From: Planktomarina sp.
GTDB lineage: Bacteria; Pseudomonadota; Alphaproteobacteria; Rhodobacterales; Rhodobacteraceae
NCBI GenBank assembly: GCA_022425445.1
Contig: JAKMFM010000264.1
Coordinates: 1-8,457 of the forward strand
Direction of reading: 5' to 3'
DNA: 8,457 nt
Positions 6,740-8,457 of the stretch are shown piece by piece. Made by a program: the position numbers and the translations under genes. The notes below the pieces were generated by a model. That model was not told the origin of the DNA. It saw only the letters and a program-made list of their open reading frames with translations, and did no database searches. Every line of letters starts with the position of its first letter. The stretch's first letter is position 1.

Positions 6740-7541
6740 GCGGCACCTCGCGCAAAATGTCCAAAGCAGCCGCATGCAGCTCCGGCGTCGCCGCACAAAG
6801 ACATCTGCCTCCATTCATCGGATTGCCGCCTCGCCAATCACTGACCACCCCACCTGCCGCTTGCACAAGCGCCATAGGGGCTTGGATATCATAGGCGTTC
6901 AAGCCGGCCTCAATGACCAAATCGATCTGCCCCGCAGCCAAAAGCGCATAGGCGTAGCAATCCATGCCGTAGCGGGTCAACTGACACTGCTCGGCTAGGG
7001 TGTGGAAGGCCTCAGCCTCAATGGGGCTGCCGACCTCGGGAAAGGTGGTGAAGATCGTCGCTTGAGACAAATGCCGCGTCTTGCGCGTGGCCAGCGAGGT
7101 TTTAATCCCATCGCGCTCCATAAAGGCCATCCCAAGCCCACCGACAAAACGCTCCCCTATATAGGGCTGATCAATGATGCCAAAAATCGGCTCCTGCCCA
7201 TCATTCAAGGCAATCAAAGTGCCCCAGGTGGGCGTGCCACTGACATACCCGCGGGTGCCATCAATCGGGTCAAGCACCCAAGACAGACCGGATGTGCCAA
7301 AAGTATCCTGCGACTCTTCGCCAATCACAGAGTCCTCGGGCCGCTGCGCTTTCAAGAGTGCACGCATGACCAGCTCAGCCGCTTTATCGGCCTCGGTGAC
7401 CGGATCAAACCCCTTCGCCCATTTATTTTTCGTCACCAATGCTGGGGCGCGAAACCACTTAAGGGTATGTTCGGCCGCCCCATCCGCCAACTGCGAGGCA
7501 AGAGATAAGATAGCTTCCGGACTGGGCGTCTGATCGGTCAT
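6732..7541 (-). CDS. hisN: inositol monophosphatase family protein, probable histidinol-phosphatase (HisN type)
   Basis: This is a Mg2+-dependent phosphatase of the FIG superfamily, 269 residues from the chosen start. The metal-site motifs are intact: DPVTEAD (46-52), GEES (74-77), WVLDPIDGTRGYVSG (88-102) and the distal LNAYDIQAPMALVQAAGG (214-231) with Asp218. The DGTRGY and YDIQAP variants are common in the HisN subgroup, which removes phosphate from L-histidinol phosphate in histidine synthesis. A general inositol-phosphate phosphatase cannot be excluded. Two ATGs are available, 7556 and 7541. The second is preferred because GAAGG lies just upstream and the predicted promoter would place the transcript start only about 3 bases before 7556. 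Its end overlaps the 8-oxoguanine deaminase start, so the two are probably co-transcribed, although no common pathway is obvious. Confidence 0.83.
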   Translation of the reverse strand: MTDQTPSPEAILSLASQLADGAAEHTLKWFRAPALVTKNKWAKGFDPVTEADKAAELVMRALLKAQRPEDSVIGEESQDTFGTSGLSWVLDPIDGTRGYVSGTPTWGTLIALNDGQEPIFGIIDQPYIGERFVGGLGMAFMERDGIKTSLATRKTRHLSQATIFTTFPEVGSPIEAEAFHTLAEQCQLTRYGMDCYAYALLAAGQIDLVIEAGLNAYDIQAPMALVQAAGGVVSDWRGGNPMNGGRCLCAATPELHAAALDILREVPLG

Positions 7542-7565
7542 ACGGCCTTCTTTCATAAGTCGGCC

Positions 7566-7595
7566 TATCTAGGAGGAGGTACCCCACTTGGTCAA
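7566..7595 (-). promoter_or_regulatory. predicted sigma70-type promoter for the phosphatase / deaminase operon
   Basis: On the minus strand TTGACC (7595-7590) is followed after 18 bases by TAGATA (7571-7566). Both hexamers are close to housekeeping consensus. A transcript start near 7559 would give a leader of about 18 bases to the ATG at 7541. An imperfect palindrome, ACTTG-GT-CAAGT (7586-7597), covers the -35 box and could be an operator. The region also separates this operon from the regulator gene just upstream. Confidence 0.5.
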
Positions 7596-7623
7596 GTAAT
7601 CAGCCCAGCCGGAATAGACGCCA

Positions 7624-7983
7624 TTAAGCCGCATGGCTCAAAACCCGTGCCAAATCAAACAGGCGTTTACGCTGGTCCTCTGGGATGGCGTAATAGCAGC
7701 GGATCAAATCTAAGGCTTCTTTATCTTCCAAAATATTTTTCTTGCGCGCTGTGTCGCCATCAACTTCCGCAAGACCTTCAAAGAAAAAACTCGCTTGGAC
7801 TTCCATGACTTTTGAAATATCCCAAAGCCGCGATGAACTGACCCGGTTGGCGCCAGTTTCATGCTTTTGAATTTGTTGAAATTTAATGCCTACTTGTTCG
7901 GCCAATTGCTGTTGGGTCATTCCTAACAGCCAGCGCCTTTGTCGCACACGTTGTCCGACGTGTATGTCGACCGGATGTGTCAT
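7624..7983 (-). CDS. Xre-family helix-turn-helix transcriptional regulator
   Basis: This is a small DNA-binding protein of 119 residues. The N-terminal half (about 9-64) is a Cro/C1-type helix-turn-helix domain: VGQRVRQRRWLLGMTQQQLAEQVGIKFQQIQKHETGANRVSSSRLWDISKVMEV, with helix two at MTQQQLAEQVG and the recognition helix around KFQQIQKHETG. The C-terminal half (about 70-119), which includes LIRCYYAIPEDQRKRLFDLARVL, is probably a short dimerisation helix pair. Proteins of this design are common single-gene regulators in alphaproteobacteria; the target is unknown. The start at 7983 is supported by AGGA (7994-7991) with a 7-base spacer. The gene sits 82 bases upstream of the phosphatase start on the same strand, and divergent from the quinone oxidoreductase gene, with which it shares a long AT-rich promoter region. 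Autoregulation or control of either neighbour is possible but not shown. Confidence 0.88.
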   Translation of the reverse strand: MTHPVDIHVGQRVRQRRWLLGMTQQQLAEQVGIKFQQIQKHETGANRVSSSRLWDISKVMEVQASFFFEGLAEVDGDTARKKNILEDKEALDLIRCYYAIPEDQRKRLFDLARVLSHAA

Positions 7984-8304
7984 TATCGTTTCCTGATATT
8001 GTCCAAGCTACAGAAAAATATAAAAACCTGCGGCTGGTCTGACGTCCTTTCGTATCGCACAAAAACTATTTCGAAAATAAACCTTAAAATTAACCATTTA
8101 TTAACCAATTTTTTTTGAATCCAAACTTTTTAACCTCCTAAGCTTCATTTCAGAAATCATCTTTGAAGTGCCGTTTTCCGGAAATATCACTTATTTTCTT
8201 GCTAAATCCTTACCCTTCACGACAGCGCGGTTTCGATGCTGGAATTTCCGGATCCCGGCGCCTATAAAGGGTAAAATGGTTAACAAACAAGGTAATTTCA
8301 GCCC
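7984..8304. promoter_or_regulatory. AT-rich divergent promoter region between the Xre regulator and quinone oxidoreductase
   Basis: These 321 bases hold no credible gene; a 61-codon open frame at 8168-8353 overlaps the oxidoreductase start and has no recognisable product. Base composition is visibly AT-richer than the genes, with runs such as TTTTTTTT near 8109. Contents include a full CtrA-type box at 8090-8105, a further TTAACCAT half-site on the minus strand at 8276-8283, a palindrome TTTCCGGAAA at 8175-8184, and a second TTTCCGGA at 8245-8252. Promoter hexamers could not be assigned with confidence for either gene. Confidence 0.6.
8090..8105 (+). promoter_or_regulatory. CtrA-type binding site, TTAA-N7-TTAAC
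   Basis: The sequence TTAACCATTTATTAAC matches the alphaproteobacterial CtrA consensus TTAA-N7-TTAAC without mismatch, and its first half is the TTAACCAT octamer often seen in CtrA targets. It lies 106 bases upstream of the Xre regulator start and about 200 bases upstream of the quinone oxidoreductase start. Which gene it would control is open. The call rests on the motif alone; the host taxonomy is inferred. Confidence 0.55.
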
Positions 8305-8457
8305 ATGCGCGCCCTCCAAGTTCAAGACCACAGCCAAAAACCTGTCTTTTTAGACAGGTCCATTCCCACGCTTGCAGCGAACCAAATTCTCATTCGCACG
8401 GCGGCCTGCGCTCTGAATTTTGCAGACTTGCTGATGATTCGCGGAACGTATCAGGAG
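8305..8457 (+). CDS. NADPH:quinone oxidoreductase family protein, N-terminal part (cut by right edge)
   Basis: Fifty-one codons are open from ATG at 8305 to the window end. The peptide MRALQVQDHSQKP followed by ILIRTAACALNFADLLMIRGTYQE (about 28-51) is the start of a medium-chain dehydrogenase/reductase (GroES-like fold) of the quinone oxidoreductase (zeta-crystallin-like) group. The CALNFADLLMIRG block is the usual signature of this group, where Asn replaces the zinc-ligand pattern of alcohol dehydrogenases. It would reduce quinones or enones with NADPH. The Rossmann domain is outside the window. A TAA at 8293-8295 in the same frame fixes 8305 as the first usable ATG. The only purine-rich ribosome site (AAGG, 8289-8292) is rather far at 12 bases, so initiation may be weak or use other signals. 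Confidence 0.83.
   Translation, partial: MRALQVQDHSQKPVFLDRSIPTLAANQILIRTAACALNFADLLMIRGTYQE
8336..8359 (-). terminator. antisense hairpin with T-run inside the start of the oxidoreductase gene
   Basis: ACCTGTCT (8340-8347) and AGACAGGT (8352-8359) form a perfect 8-base inverted repeat with a 4-base loop. Read on the minus strand the stem is followed by a T-run (8340-8336), giving the shape of an intrinsic terminator for transcription against the gene. It lies over codons 12-19 of the oxidoreductase. It could also be a coding coincidence. Confidence 0.4.

Noticed and set aside
8168..8353. 61-codon plus-strand open frame in the divergent promoter region
   Set aside because: It begins in AT-rich non-coding DNA, overlaps the oxidoreductase start in another frame, and has no ribosome site or family resemblance.
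1..8457. Mobile element, CRISPR array, toxin-antitoxin or defence system
   Set aside because: No transposase, terminal repeats, regularly spaced long repeats or defence-type domains were seen; the Xre protein has no adjacent toxin-like gene.

Overview
The window reads as chromosomal DNA of an alphaproteobacterium, most likely a Rhodobacterales (Roseobacter-type) species. This is inferred from moderately GC-rich genes, the flavour of the protein sequences, GTG/TTG starts in overlapping genes, and a CtrA-type site in an AT-rich promoter region. Nothing indicates a phage, a transposon, a CRISPR array, or a tRNA or rRNA gene. Gene density is high and most genes are ordinary metabolic genes.

Left part (1-3959, all on the minus strand, listed in transcription order): mgtE Mg2+ transporter (3959-2586), then a 5-formyltetrahydrofolate cyclo-ligase (2589-2029) whose GTG start overlaps the mgtE stop. 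Next is a 258-base gap holding a short-repeat array, then a benzoate-CoA-ligase-family enzyme (1770-235), then an alpha/beta hydrolase whose GTG overlaps the ligase stop and which runs off the left edge. The ligase and hydrolase look like part of an aromatic acid (benzoyl-CoA, 'box'-type) catabolic operon.

Middle part (4031-6739): guanine deaminase on the plus strand, divergent from mgtE. It faces a second amidohydrolase, probably 8-oxoguanine deaminase, on the minus strand. The two purine deaminases are tail to tail and would deliver xanthine and urate to purine salvage or catabolism.

Right part (6732-8457): a HisN-type inositol-monophosphatase-family phosphatase lies upstream of, and overlaps, the 8-oxoguanine deaminase gene. 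A small Xre-type regulator (7983-7624) precedes it. Then comes an AT-rich divergent promoter region (7984-8304) with a full-consensus CtrA box, and the first 51 codons of a zinc-type NADPH:quinone oxidoreductase on the plus strand, cut by the right edge.

The points most worth a second look are regulatory: the CtrA-like box, three TGCGA units at exact 10-base spacing ahead of the ligase, and an antisense terminator-like hairpin inside the start of the quinone oxidoreductase gene. No clearly new multi-gene system is visible.
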